DNA of 37,933 bases from JAVBKV01 sp031553885 (GTDB lineage: Bacteria; Bacteroidota; Bacteroidia; Bacteroidales; Azobacteroidaceae). Shown here one piece after another: positions 9,716 through 17,818 of the stretch. Both the position numbers and the translations under genes were made by a program. The stretch is taken from positions 1 to 37,933 of the forward strand of contig JAVBKV010000021.1 in NCBI GenBank assembly GCA_031553885.1, given 5' to 3'. The notes under the pieces are model-generated. The model searched no databases, was not told the origin of the DNA, and was given only the letters and a program-made list of their open reading frames with translations. Every line of letters starts with the position of its first letter. Position 1 is the first letter of the stretch.

Positions 9716-9988
9716 TTAAAACAAGTCCGAATGAGTTCCTGTATCCAACAACAATATAAGAAGTTCTTTATCATTTTGCATCCAGATCAATAACCAGTCC
9801 GGCTGAATATGACATTCCCAGCATCTGATATATTTCCCTTGTAGTTTATGAGGTTTATATTCCAAAGGTAATTCGCCTTCTCTTTCCAGAATAGACAGTA
9901 CTTTTTCTAATAAATTAAGGTCATAGCCTCTTCTCTTACACAATTTAAGACTTTTCTTAAATTGCTTCGTATAGTTAAGGTGGTACAT
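9716..9988 (-). CDS. yafQ: YafQ-family mRNA interferase toxin
   Basis: A 90-residue RelE-superfamily toxin of the YafQ group, which cuts mRNA on the ribosome. The C-terminal half matches the family closely: KPHKLQG, CHIQPDWLLIW and TGTHSDLF. His47, His60, Asp64 and His86 correspond to the active-site His50, His63, Asp67 and His87 of E. coli YafQ (numbering from memory), so the toxin looks intact. Its gene lies 6 nt after the antitoxin gene, the usual antitoxin-first order. The pair splits the sus locus between the amylase and susB. Confidence 0.9.
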   Translation of the reverse strand: MYHLNYTKQFKKSLKLCKRRGYDLNLLEKVLSILEREGELPLEYKPHKLQGKYIRCWECHIQPDWLLIWMQNDKELLILLLDTGTHSDLF

Positions 9989-9994
9989 GAATTT

Positions 9995-10195
9995 TTAAGA
10001 CAGTGCTTTTTCTATTAAATCTTTTGCACTCTCGGCCGTATAAACTTTTCCTTTTTTGACATCATCCAACGCCTTATCTAACCTTGATTCTTTCGTTTTC
10101 TTCACAATAGAAACAAAGCTAAGCGTCTTCAAAAAGCTCAGGAAACGTTTTCCTGCAGGAGTACTATCATCGATGTTAATCGTTAATGTAGTCAT
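9995..10195 (-). CDS. Antitoxin partner of the YafQ-type toxin
   Basis: A 66-residue protein just before the toxin gene. The N-terminus (MTTLTINIDDSTPAGKRFL) looks like a short beta strand followed by a helix, and the C-terminal part is charged and probably disordered until it wraps the toxin (TAESAKDLIEKAL at the end). I see no standard DNA-binding motif. The position, size and 6-nt spacing make an antitoxin role likely. A Bacteroidota promoter directly upstream (10219-10249) means the pair can be expressed without the sus operon. Confidence 0.8.
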   Translation of the reverse strand: MTTLTINIDDSTPAGKRFLSFLKTLSFVSIVKKTKESRLDKALDDVKKGKVYTAESAKDLIEKALS

Positions 10196-10218
10196 ACTTT
10201 TTCTCTCTTTATAACAAA

Positions 10219-10249
10219 CAAAGTTACAACATTTTGTTCAAAAAAACAA
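10219..10249 (-). promoter_or_regulatory. Promoter of the toxin-antitoxin pair
   Basis: On the minus strand, TAACTTTG (10226 to 10219) matches the TAnnTTTG -7 box. A TTG (10249 to 10247) lies 20 nt upstream in the -33 position. The predicted transcript would start a few bases before the antitoxin ATG at 10195. Confidence 0.55.
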
Positions 10250-10296
10250 TAGTATGCAAGCAATTATGTCAAAGAACGACCAGAAAGAGCCAAGGC

Positions 10297-13065
10297 TCAT
10301 TTCTTTATAAATTTAATTGTTTTGATTCCCTGGTTTGTTTTAACTTTCAACAAATAAACACCGCGGTCCAATCCGGTAACATTCAGACTTTCTGTATTCG
10401 AGAACCGCATTACTATTCTTCCGGATAAATCAGAGATAATCCCTTTCAGGTTTTCAGACAACAATCCTTCTGATCTGATATTCAATACGTCACTTACCGG
10501 ATTCGGATAAATAGTAAGTGATCCTTTGTCGGCAGGAACATTCACCATTCCCGTAGGCATACTTATCTTTTTGTCCGTATACAAACGGCATTCTCCAGCC
10601 TGAAGCGATACGGAATAAGTTGTTGAAGAAACATCAATTTCATTTCCGGTAAATGCTTCATACCATTTACCTGCATGCGGCAGAGTAACGTTTACTGATC
10701 CCTGGGTCACATTAAAATTACCGACAGTAAAGGCATTCATTTCCGGGTGTCTCCATACAAAAGATTTCAGTAATCCCGACAGGGAATAAGAATAATCTGA
10801 AGTTGAGAATGTCGGATAGTTTGTTTTCAGGTAATTCAAGTCACTGAAAACATCGTACAGTTTTTTCCGTTGCGGATCTGAGAAATAATCCCAGCGAACA
10901 GGCTTCGGAGAAGTCCGGCAATCCTCATTGGTTGTTCCGTCTTCACAATAATTGATCGAATAATCATACCCCAGTTCGCCGAACTGCCAGATCATTTTCG
11001 GTCCCGGTGTAACCAGGTAAAAACAGGAAGAAAGTTTGATCCGGTCCAGTGCCGTACTCAAACTTTTCACACTGTAGGTTCCACTTCCGTTTCCATATTG
11101 CAGGTTCTTGTACATCATCCGTTCTTCATCATGGCTTTCCATGTAAGCAAGTAAATTCGGTTGATGAAAATTCCGTTGGGAATAAATACTTCCCGACAAG
11201 TCGGCCCGATCCGAATATCCCATACTCGACTGACAATAATTATCATTCATATTTCCCCATAACAAGATGCCATCATCGGCCAGTTCAGTTTCTTCTGAAT
11301 TTTCCGTCAAGTGTTCGAAGATAACAATAGCATTGGATTTGCGTTTCTGAATCTCCGACTTCATCCGTTTCAGAATGGCAATACGGGAAGCATCATACGC
11401 CCAACCGTCACCTGGTTTTTGAGTAAATCCTTTGGTGAAATCGAACCGGAATCCGTCTATTTTATACTCGCTCATCCAATAACTGTTGATGCTGTCGACC
11501 AGCGCCTGTGTCTGCGGCTTTTCGTGATTGAAATCATACCCCCAGGAATACACCGGATTCGGAGAAGTCACATTATACCAGGGGCTGTTTCCTGCAGGAG
11601 TATTGGTCGTATTGTTCCAGTACAACTGTACCAACGGGCATTCTCCAAAGGAATGATTCAACACCATATCCATAATAACTGCCATTCCTTTTTTATGGCA
11701 CTCATCTACGAAAGCTTTCAAATCGTTTTTTGTCCCGTAATATTTATCCACGGCAAAATAGAACGATGGGTTATACCCCCAACTGCTGTTTCCTTCAAAT
11801 TCGTTGACAGGCATCAGTTCGACGGCATTAACTCCGAGCAAATGAAGGTAATCCAGTTTTTGCATGGCAGATCTGAAAGTATGTTCCGAAGTAAAATCAC
11901 GGATCAGCATTTCATAGACTACCATTTTTTCTTTGACTACCGGTTGAAAATTCGTCACCGTCCAGGAATAAGAAGATTGCCTGGTTTGAAACACCGAAAC
12001 AATTCCCTCGGTTTTTCCTTCGGGATAAGGTTTCAGATCAGGGTATACCGAAGACGGGATATACCGGTCATTCCATGGATCCAGGACTTTATCCGTATAA
12101 GGATCTGCAATCCTTAAAGTTCCATTGACCAGGTATTGGAAGGCATACTCCAGTCCCGGTTGTATTGTATTTAACGTCAGCCACCAGTAATCACCGTCTT
12201 TTTTCATCAGGTAATCATTACTGATCCGCCAGTCATTGAAATCACCGGTCAGGTATACAAAATCCTTATAAGGAGCATATAAACACAGAGTCACGGTCTG
12301 ATCATTCACAACATTAATACCGGAACGGGTACCCGCCGGAAGCGGTTCGTACGTTACGGCAGGACGTGCCATAACGCGAACCGTATCCCGAACGAGGTCC
12401 GGAGCTATCCCTGCTTCGGCTACCACTTCATAGTCACCAGGTATATCGAATGTATGATCAAAACTCAATAAAGATGTTTGTTGTGCTTCTTTCACGGATG
12501 TACCGTTAACCAGACACCGGATGGTTGTCGGCTGACTCGTTTGAATCGAAAACAGCAAGGAATTTCCTGTCTCAATGAAGCTTATCTCCGCTGCCGGTTG
12601 AAGAAATACCACATTCAAACCGGTTTTGTACACCTCTACATAAATGTCTTTTCCTCCGGTGTCCTTTCCTTCCCGGCTACCATCGGCACTCCGGAATACA
12701 AAAGCCAGTTGCCGTACTGTTTCCGAGGCATCCGTTATATTATAATAACCCCGGATATCCGGCGAAATAACCAGTTTCCACCGGTCATTTCCCAACGACG
12801 ACATTTTACAGGCCGGAAGATTGACTCCCCATGCTGCTTTTACATACTTCCAATCCGATCCGGAAGTCGATTTACTTGTGATTACACCGGTATGTGCATA
12901 GACATCACCGGTATATCCTTTCAATCCGGCTGTTCCTTGGGTAGCATCGAAAATGACTTCGATGCTACCTTCTTCCGTAACAAAAGACGGAACAGTCGTT
13001 ATGATCTGAGCCTCTATTGTCAGGCAACCAAACAGAAACCATATAACCGGTAATACCCTTTTCAT
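10297..13065 (-). CDS. Secreted GH13 alpha-amylase with type IX sorting domain
   Basis: A 922-residue amylase starting at 13065, where a signal peptide begins (MKRVLPVIWFLFGC, cleavage near IEAQ). The longer reading frame to 13098 would run into the susF end. Two beta-sandwich regions (about 20-160, and about 240-340 with a YLTGDFNDW starch-binding-like stretch) precede a GH13 barrel with MDMVLNHSF, DGFRFDF (nucleophile D542), VIFEHL (E584) and ESHDEER (D646). Residues 849-922 are a type IX secretion (Por) C-terminal sorting domain with the classic TIYPNPVSDVLNI start and an IKFIKK end. The enzyme should cross the outer membrane through T9SS and end up at the surface or outside, taking the place of the lipoprotein SusG of B. 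thetaiotaomicron. The gene starts 7 nt after susF ends. Confidence 0.9.
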   Translation of the reverse strand: MKRVLPVIWFLFGCLTIEAQIITTVPSFVTEEGSIEVIFDATQGTAGLKGYTGDVYAHTGVITSKSTSGSDWKYVKAAWGVNLPACKMSSLGNDRWKLVISPDIRGYYNITDASETVRQLAFVFRSADGSREGKDTGGKDIYVEVYKTGLNVVFLQPAAEISFIETGNSLLFSIQTSQPTTIRCLVNGTSVKEAQQTSLLSFDHTFDIPGDYEVVAEAGIAPDLVRDTVRVMARPAVTYEPLPAGTRSGINVVNDQTVTLCLYAPYKDFVYLTGDFNDWRISNDYLMKKDGDYWWLTLNTIQPGLEYAFQYLVNGTLRIADPYTDKVLDPWNDRYIPSSVYPDLKPYPEGKTEGIVSVFQTRQSSYSWTVTNFQPVVKEKMVVYEMLIRDFTSEHTFRSAMQKLDYLHLLGVNAVELMPVNEFEGNSSWGYNPSFYFAVDKYYGTKNDLKAFVDECHKKGMAVIMDMVLNHSFGECPLVQLYWNNTTNTPAGNSPWYNVTSPNPVYSWGYDFNHEKPQTQALVDSINSYWMSEYKIDGFRFDFTKGFTQKPGDGWAYDASRIAILKRMKSEIQKRKSNAIVIFEHLTENSEETELADDGILLWGNMNDNYCQSSMGYSDRADLSGSIYSQRNFHQPNLLAYMESHDEERMMYKNLQYGNGSGTYSVKSLSTALDRIKLSSCFYLVTPGPKMIWQFGELGYDYSINYCEDGTTNEDCRTSPKPVRWDYFSDPQRKKLYDVFSDLNYLKTNYPTFSTSDYSYSLSGLLKSFVWRHPEMNAFTVGNFNVTQGSVNVTLPHAGKWYEAFTGNEIDVSSTTYSVSLQAGECRLYTDKKISMPTGMVNVPADKGSLTIYPNPVSDVLNIRSEGLLSENLKGIISDLSGRIVMRFSNTESLNVTGLDRGVYLLKVKTNQGIKTIKFIKK

Positions 13066-13072
13066 AAAAACA

Positions 13073-14764
13073 TCATTGAATAGCGCCCGTACCAGCATCG
13101 AAATTCAACGTAATATGACCTCCTTTTACCACATTGACCCGCTGCTGATCACCGTCATTACCCCGGTAAACAATTTTACCATCCAATACAATGAATTCGG
13201 ATTTCCACCAGTCGATTCCCGGAAACTCGACATACATTCTCAATTCCGCGTCTTTGGCAAAAGCCGGGGAAATCATCTGCATTTTGTTAGTCGGATCGAT
13301 AGTAAAAGGATCTGTTGAATAATTTGCATCCCAACCAGCAGACGCCGCATCCCCTTTCAATACCACTTTAGGAGTTGTAATCGAAATGGTTTTGGCTCCG
13401 GCATTCACCAGGATCTGGTAATAACCTTCCGTCGCCACATTGATGTTATTGGACCCGAATGTATATTCTCCAATCGCATCCGTATTTTCAGTACTGATTC
13501 CGAAGTCACCTATCCAGTCGGAAACCGGAGAAAATTTAAATCCACCCTTTTTCAGGTAAATAACAGTCCAGAAAGTACCCGGAGTTCCATTAATCGGAAT
13601 CAGTTGAGCGTAATTACCTGCTTCCCAGCTCCAGCCTCTGTAAGCATCTCCTGTCAGGTACAAATTACCAGGAAGGGCTGCCGTAATTTTGGTCTTCATC
13701 GCATTGAAATCGACTAAAATCTTGTAAGAAGCCGTACTACCCGCGAACTTAGGAGAATTGGATCCGTTTCCAGGCAGCAAATCAGCCTCAACTCCCACTT
13801 CCGTAGAAGAAGAAATAAAGTCCGGCTTATTCCAGGATTGCTCCTGAACATACTTGAATTCATCATTGGGTTGCAGGTCACGAATAATTTCGAAAACGCC
13901 TTCCGACACTTTAGTAAACGCAGGAGCATTTTCTACATCCCAATTATTAATTGAGCCTACCAAATAGAGATTTTCCGGGAAATTGTAGTGGATTACCGTT
14001 TTCTTCGTAGTAAAATCAACCACAATGTTGTAAGTGGATTTTACCCCTTCGAATTTCGGAGAATAGACACCTGTTCCGTCCAGAATATCAGCTTCCTGAT
14101 CGACAACCACAGAGGAAGCGATGTATTCAGGTAATTTACCTAACTCCTGTACCTGAACAAATTTATATTCTTCTCCTCCTTGGAGATCCAATACCAGGTT
14201 GAATACACCGTCGGCCGTATTGGTAAACTGAGGAGCGGTCGTAATATCCTGTCCTTTGATAGCCAGGTAAAGTGTAGCCGGATAACCTGAATAGGCTGTA
14301 ATGGTCGGAGAATATATATTGGAAGCACTGGATTCAATGACTGCTGAACCCTGCATCGTAACCACGCGTATATCGTACTTTTGAGGACTATTCACAATTT
14401 GCTTCAGCTTCTTAACAATAACAGCATCCAGGTTTTCCGCTGTTACGGAATATTCATAGGCCGTTACCTTTGCCAGGGACTGAACATTATTAAAGTTATT
14501 TCCGGACAAATCAATCTGAACATCAAAGACCGGATTTTCCAAGCGGTGAACATCGGGAGTCCATGTCAATTTGAATACTTCCTGACTCGGATCAGTAGCC
14601 GACAAAACGAAAGTGCTCGTTTGCGGAACATTAAGAACCGTAGGTTCCGTTACAATTTCCGGAACAGGCGGATTAGGCGTGATATCCGAATCATCCCCGC
14701 ATGCCACAAACAATACGGGTAAAGTAAACAATAATCCTAAAATATTTCTTATTTTCATAATCAT
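13073..14764 (-). CDS. susF: SusF-like outer membrane starch-binding lipoprotein
   Basis: A 563-residue surface lipoprotein. The lipobox ends at Cys22, followed by GDDSD, the acidic surface-export pattern. An Ig-like N-terminal domain of SusE/SusF type is followed by about four repeated modules that begin like NLYLVGSINNWD or NLYLTGDAYRGW (roughly residues 160-260, 260-365, 365-465 and 465-563). These are SusE/SusF-type starch-binding modules. The protein should hold alpha-glucans at the cell surface without cutting them. It starts 12 nt after susE. Either of two in-frame ATGs (14764 or 14758) could be used. Confidence 0.8.
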   Translation of the reverse strand: MIMKIRNILGLLFTLPVLFVACGDDSDITPNPPVPEIVTEPTVLNVPQTSTFVLSATDPSQEVFKLTWTPDVHRLENPVFDVQIDLSGNNFNNVQSLAKVTAYEYSVTAENLDAVIVKKLKQIVNSPQKYDIRVVTMQGSAVIESSASNIYSPTITAYSGYPATLYLAIKGQDITTAPQFTNTADGVFNLVLDLQGGEEYKFVQVQELGKLPEYIASSVVVDQEADILDGTGVYSPKFEGVKSTYNIVVDFTTKKTVIHYNFPENLYLVGSINNWDVENAPAFTKVSEGVFEIIRDLQPNDEFKYVQEQSWNKPDFISSSTEVGVEADLLPGNGSNSPKFAGSTASYKILVDFNAMKTKITAALPGNLYLTGDAYRGWSWEAGNYAQLIPINGTPGTFWTVIYLKKGGFKFSPVSDWIGDFGISTENTDAIGEYTFGSNNINVATEGYYQILVNAGAKTISITTPKVVLKGDAASAGWDANYSTDPFTIDPTNKMQMISPAFAKDAELRMYVEFPGIDWWKSEFIVLDGKIVYRGNDGDQQRVNVVKGGHITLNFDAGTGAIQ

Positions 14765-14776
14765 CCGTTTTTAATA

Positions 14777-15949
14777 TCAATACTTACTCAAGTTTACAAA
14801 AGTATATTGCTTCGTCAGGTCGTTGAACATGATGCAATAATTACCCTCATTCAGCGGTTTAATAAAAATATCGTCATTGTTGGAACCCTTGCCAAACGGG
14901 AAAGAATCGTCCGTATCTGCCGGGCATCCCCAATATTCTCCGGTATTTGTTTCAAAGATCACCCCATCACCGGAAAGATTCAGTGCAGTACTTTGAACCA
15001 GCCAGATATGCGGGTTTTCACTGAATTGAGTCATAGCAACCTCACCTCCGGTCACAGCATCTCCCTTAACGATAACCGAACTATAAGGAGATTCGGCAGA
15101 AGGATCTACCACCTTGGTAAAGCTATAAGTCAGGGCAACGATATCTACATCCAGTCGATACCAACCGCCACCATCCGGAACAGGAATATTACCTCCTTCA
15201 CCCGAAGCATCCCTGGCACGAAGTTTTCCAGGTGAATCTAATCCGTACTGAACTTCCCAGGAACCGGGATTAACAACAAACTTCATTTCTTTTGCTGCCG
15301 GGAAATAACCGGTATAAGTATATTTTCCGTCACCCAGAACATTATTATCGGAATAGAAGGGTTGCAAACCCGTTCCAACAGCATCCAGCGAATTGGTCCA
15401 GCTATAACCGGGTTCGAAAACGCTACCGACAATATATAAAGGAGATTTTACAGGAATTTCTCCCTTGTAAGGAGTGATAGTCAACGGATAATCGGAAGAA
15501 TACTGAACGGGGAAAGATAACGCTGTCGTTCCTGATTCTCCTCCCATGGCTTGCGTAACCAACCGGAATTTCATCGAGGTAGGTGCCTCTTCCAGGCATT
15601 TGAGCGCCATCATGGCATCATTCACCTGTTTTACGGTCAATGTCACCTGACTAGCCGTAGTTCCGTTAACCAAGACATACGGTTTTGAAAAATCCCCGTC
15701 CGATTTATCCATTTGCATGACGTAACGAATGCCTACCGGAATTCCGAAATCCGTAACGCTCCATTGAAACGTATCCATTGCATCCTGATCATGCTCCGGA
15801 GTCAATACATACGACTTGCCGGATTGCGGGCTGGTAAACTGGGCGGAAACAATATTCGCACCCGTGTATACCGGCTCTGTCTCATCATTGCAGGCAGTAA
15901 AAAGCCCTATCAAACAAATCGACGCTAAAATATGATTGATGTATTTCAT
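14777..15949 (-). CDS. susE: SusE-like outer membrane starch-binding lipoprotein
   Basis: A 390-residue lipoprotein. I chose the ATG at 15949 because it gives a clean lipoprotein signal (MKYINHILASICLIGLFTAC, Cys20, then NDETE). The open frame extends further upstream only into the repeat copy at 15979-16028. The domain order is a SusE N-terminal Ig-like domain (about residues 30-160) and two starch-binding-type modules (PLYIVGSVFEPGYSW, and VIVKGDAVTGG to the end). It is shorter than the SusF-like neighbour by about two modules, the same relation as between SusE and SusF in B. thetaiotaomicron. It should bind glucans at the surface next to SusC/SusD. Confidence 0.8.
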   Translation of the reverse strand: MKYINHILASICLIGLFTACNDETEPVYTGANIVSAQFTSPQSGKSYVLTPEHDQDAMDTFQWSVTDFGIPVGIRYVMQMDKSDGDFSKPYVLVNGTTASQVTLTVKQVNDAMMALKCLEEAPTSMKFRLVTQAMGGESGTTALSFPVQYSSDYPLTITPYKGEIPVKSPLYIVGSVFEPGYSWTNSLDAVGTGLQPFYSDNNVLGDGKYTYTGYFPAAKEMKFVVNPGSWEVQYGLDSPGKLRARDASGEGGNIPVPDGGGWYRLDVDIVALTYSFTKVVDPSAESPYSSVIVKGDAVTGGEVAMTQFSENPHIWLVQSTALNLSGDGVIFETNTGEYWGCPADTDDSFPFGKGSNNDDIFIKPLNEGNYCIMFNDLTKQYTFVNLSKY

Positions 15950-15978
15950 AATTGAATCTGTTTTTTGTATTTTTCTTT

Positions 15979-16028
15979 TCCACGGGTTACCCACCCATGG
16001 TTATTGATATTTGTCTGCTCTGTGGATA
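15979..16028 (+). repeat. Double-hairpin repeat, copy B (susD-susE spacer)
   Basis: Located in the 103-nt gap between susD and susE. The first hairpin (CCACGGGT...ACCCATGG, 15980-16000) keeps one mismatch. The second (GTCTGCTCTGTGGAT, 16013-16027) is decayed. The linker TTATTGATATTTGTC is identical to that of copy A except for a C-to-T change just after it. The spacer is otherwise unusually long for this operon, so the element probably entered it. Confidence 0.7.
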
Positions 16029-16052
16029 TGCATTAAGCATTATTCCCTTCAT

Positions 16053-17798
16053 TTATTTCGAGCCCAGAGTTTGATATCCAGGATTCTGAACCAATTTAGG
16101 ATTGGACGTCAGGTCCTTATCACTGATCGGATACAAGTTAAACTTGCTGTCAAGATCAGCAACTCCTTCCTGTGATCCTCCTTTATAAGGCCATGCATAA
16201 CCGCTGGTAAACAATCCGTAACGGATCAGGTCGGTTCTTCGGTGTCCTTCCCAGTATAATTCACGTGCTCTTTCATCCAGAATGAAAGACGCTGTCAATT
16301 GATTGGAGTTGATATTACCGGAATTGTCACCGTAAGCTCTTGTTCTCAACAGATTCACCAGGCGCAAAGCTTCTGTTTTATCCGTTCCTTCAGCATTCCG
16401 TACAGCACATTCCGCATACATCAGGTATACATCGGCCAACCGGAATAAAGGAAAATCAGTATTGGGGTTGTTGGTCGGAGTTGTTCTCGCTCCGTTCCAT
16501 CCCAGGTTATTGAATTTGTAGGATAGCAATCCGCTGTCCCAGTCTTCCATCTTAGATTGAAGCGAACGCCTTTCTTTCACATCATAAACAATGTTTCCTT
16601 GTCCGTCGAACGGCCAGGCGGGGTCTGTTCCCTTAGGAGCTGCTCCGTATGTTTTAATATCGAAAAACAAATACCGTTTATCTTTTTTGACAATATTTTT
16701 GTATTTTCCCAGTCCGGCATCCGGTGACTCGTTGAACAAATTAACCAATGTTTCTTTGGGTTTCAGACAAGTCCAGGAACCGTTACAACCAAACCAGTTG
16801 GGGTTCATAGCGCCGCCATAAGCTCCGAAAGTCAACAGAATCGTACTTCCGTAACTGATTGTATTGGTTTCGTGAAACGGAATCGTAAAGATAATTTCGT
16901 TCAGGCATTTATCATTTTCCGCACAAAACAGGTTGGCATAATTGGATTCCAATCCGGATTCGGGATAAGCTTCCATCACTTTTTTACAATAAGCCGCAGC
17001 TTCTCCATATATGGCTGTTCCGGAATACACCTGGGCATTCAGGTATAATTTAGCCAACAGGGTCCATACCACCGGTTTGGTCATTCTGGCGTAAGTAGCC
17101 AATGAAGGCGTTTCCGGAAGTTTATTATTTTGTTCGATCGATTTTAATTCGGCAACCAATTTTTCAAAAAGCGCTTTTCTTCCGATCTGTTCGGGCAACC
17201 AGGAAGGATCATCCGTAGGAGAATCGTCCCAGATAATTCCGGGGTTTCCGTAAATATCCAACAGGTAATAATAATTCAGCGCACGAATAGCTCTCACCTC
17301 ATCCCTGAGCTGGTCTATATTAGGAACAATAGTGGATCCTTCGGGATACAGGTCCAGGAATTCTTTGCAATAACGAATGTTCAGCATGCAACGTTGATAA
17401 AAAGTATAAGCATACTTGGTCGTAAAATCCCAGTTCATACTGATCACTTCCACGATTCCCGGGTCCCTCCAGTTCCAGAGAGCCTCATCGGTCGGAAACT
17501 CCTGCATGGTTATTAAGCCGCGAAGGAAAACCAATGACCCCTGGTCCCCATCACTAGCTATCAAATCATTTTCTCCATATTTATCATCGCCACTCGGGCC
17601 TTTGATTCCCGAAAGACTGAAACCCGTATAAATCTTACTCAACAAATTCATACATCCCTCCGGATTCAATAAATCTTCTTTGGATTTATCTTTTGGCGGT
17701 GTCTGATCCAAATCATCCAGGCAGGAGTTGAATAACAACAACGAAAAGACGCCTGCTGCCAAGAAAGACAAGAAACTATATTTTGTGAATGTTTTCAT
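16053..17798 (-). CDS. susD: SusD/RagB-family starch-binding lipoprotein
   Basis: A 581-residue SusD-type lipoprotein. The signal peptide ends at Cys26 followed by LDDLD. The body shows typical SusD traits: a TPR-like helical scaffold (LRDEVRAIRALNYYYLLDIYG near residue 170), the FPLFRLADVYLMYAECA block (about 455-475) and an ERARELYWEGHRRTDLIRYG block (about 520-540). It forms the lid over the SusC barrel and binds the starch helix at the surface. It follows susC by 20 nt in the same transcript. Confidence 0.93.
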   Translation of the reverse strand: MKTFTKYSFLSFLAAGVFSLLLFNSCLDDLDQTPPKDKSKEDLLNPEGCMNLLSKIYTGFSLSGIKGPSGDDKYGENDLIASDGDQGSLVFLRGLITMQEFPTDEALWNWRDPGIVEVISMNWDFTTKYAYTFYQRCMLNIRYCKEFLDLYPEGSTIVPNIDQLRDEVRAIRALNYYYLLDIYGNPGIIWDDSPTDDPSWLPEQIGRKALFEKLVAELKSIEQNNKLPETPSLATYARMTKPVVWTLLAKLYLNAQVYSGTAIYGEAAAYCKKVMEAYPESGLESNYANLFCAENDKCLNEIIFTIPFHETNTISYGSTILLTFGAYGGAMNPNWFGCNGSWTCLKPKETLVNLFNESPDAGLGKYKNIVKKDKRYLFFDIKTYGAAPKGTDPAWPFDGQGNIVYDVKERRSLQSKMEDWDSGLLSYKFNNLGWNGARTTPTNNPNTDFPLFRLADVYLMYAECAVRNAEGTDKTEALRLVNLLRTRAYGDNSGNINSNQLTASFILDERARELYWEGHRRTDLIRYGLFTSGYAWPYKGGSQEGVADLDSKFNLYPISDKDLTSNPKLVQNPGYQTLGSK

Positions 17799-17818
17799 CT
17801 TGATTTGTTTTTTAAACG

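Noticed and set aside
11311..12117. 268-codon plus-strand frame within the amylase gene
   Set aside because: It is antisense to a well-supported GH13 gene with intact catalytic motifs and has no recognisable protein features.
15950..15994. Longer SusE start at 15994
   Set aside because: The added residues come from the repeat copy B and spacer and would precede a normal lipoprotein signal; 15949 is the better start.
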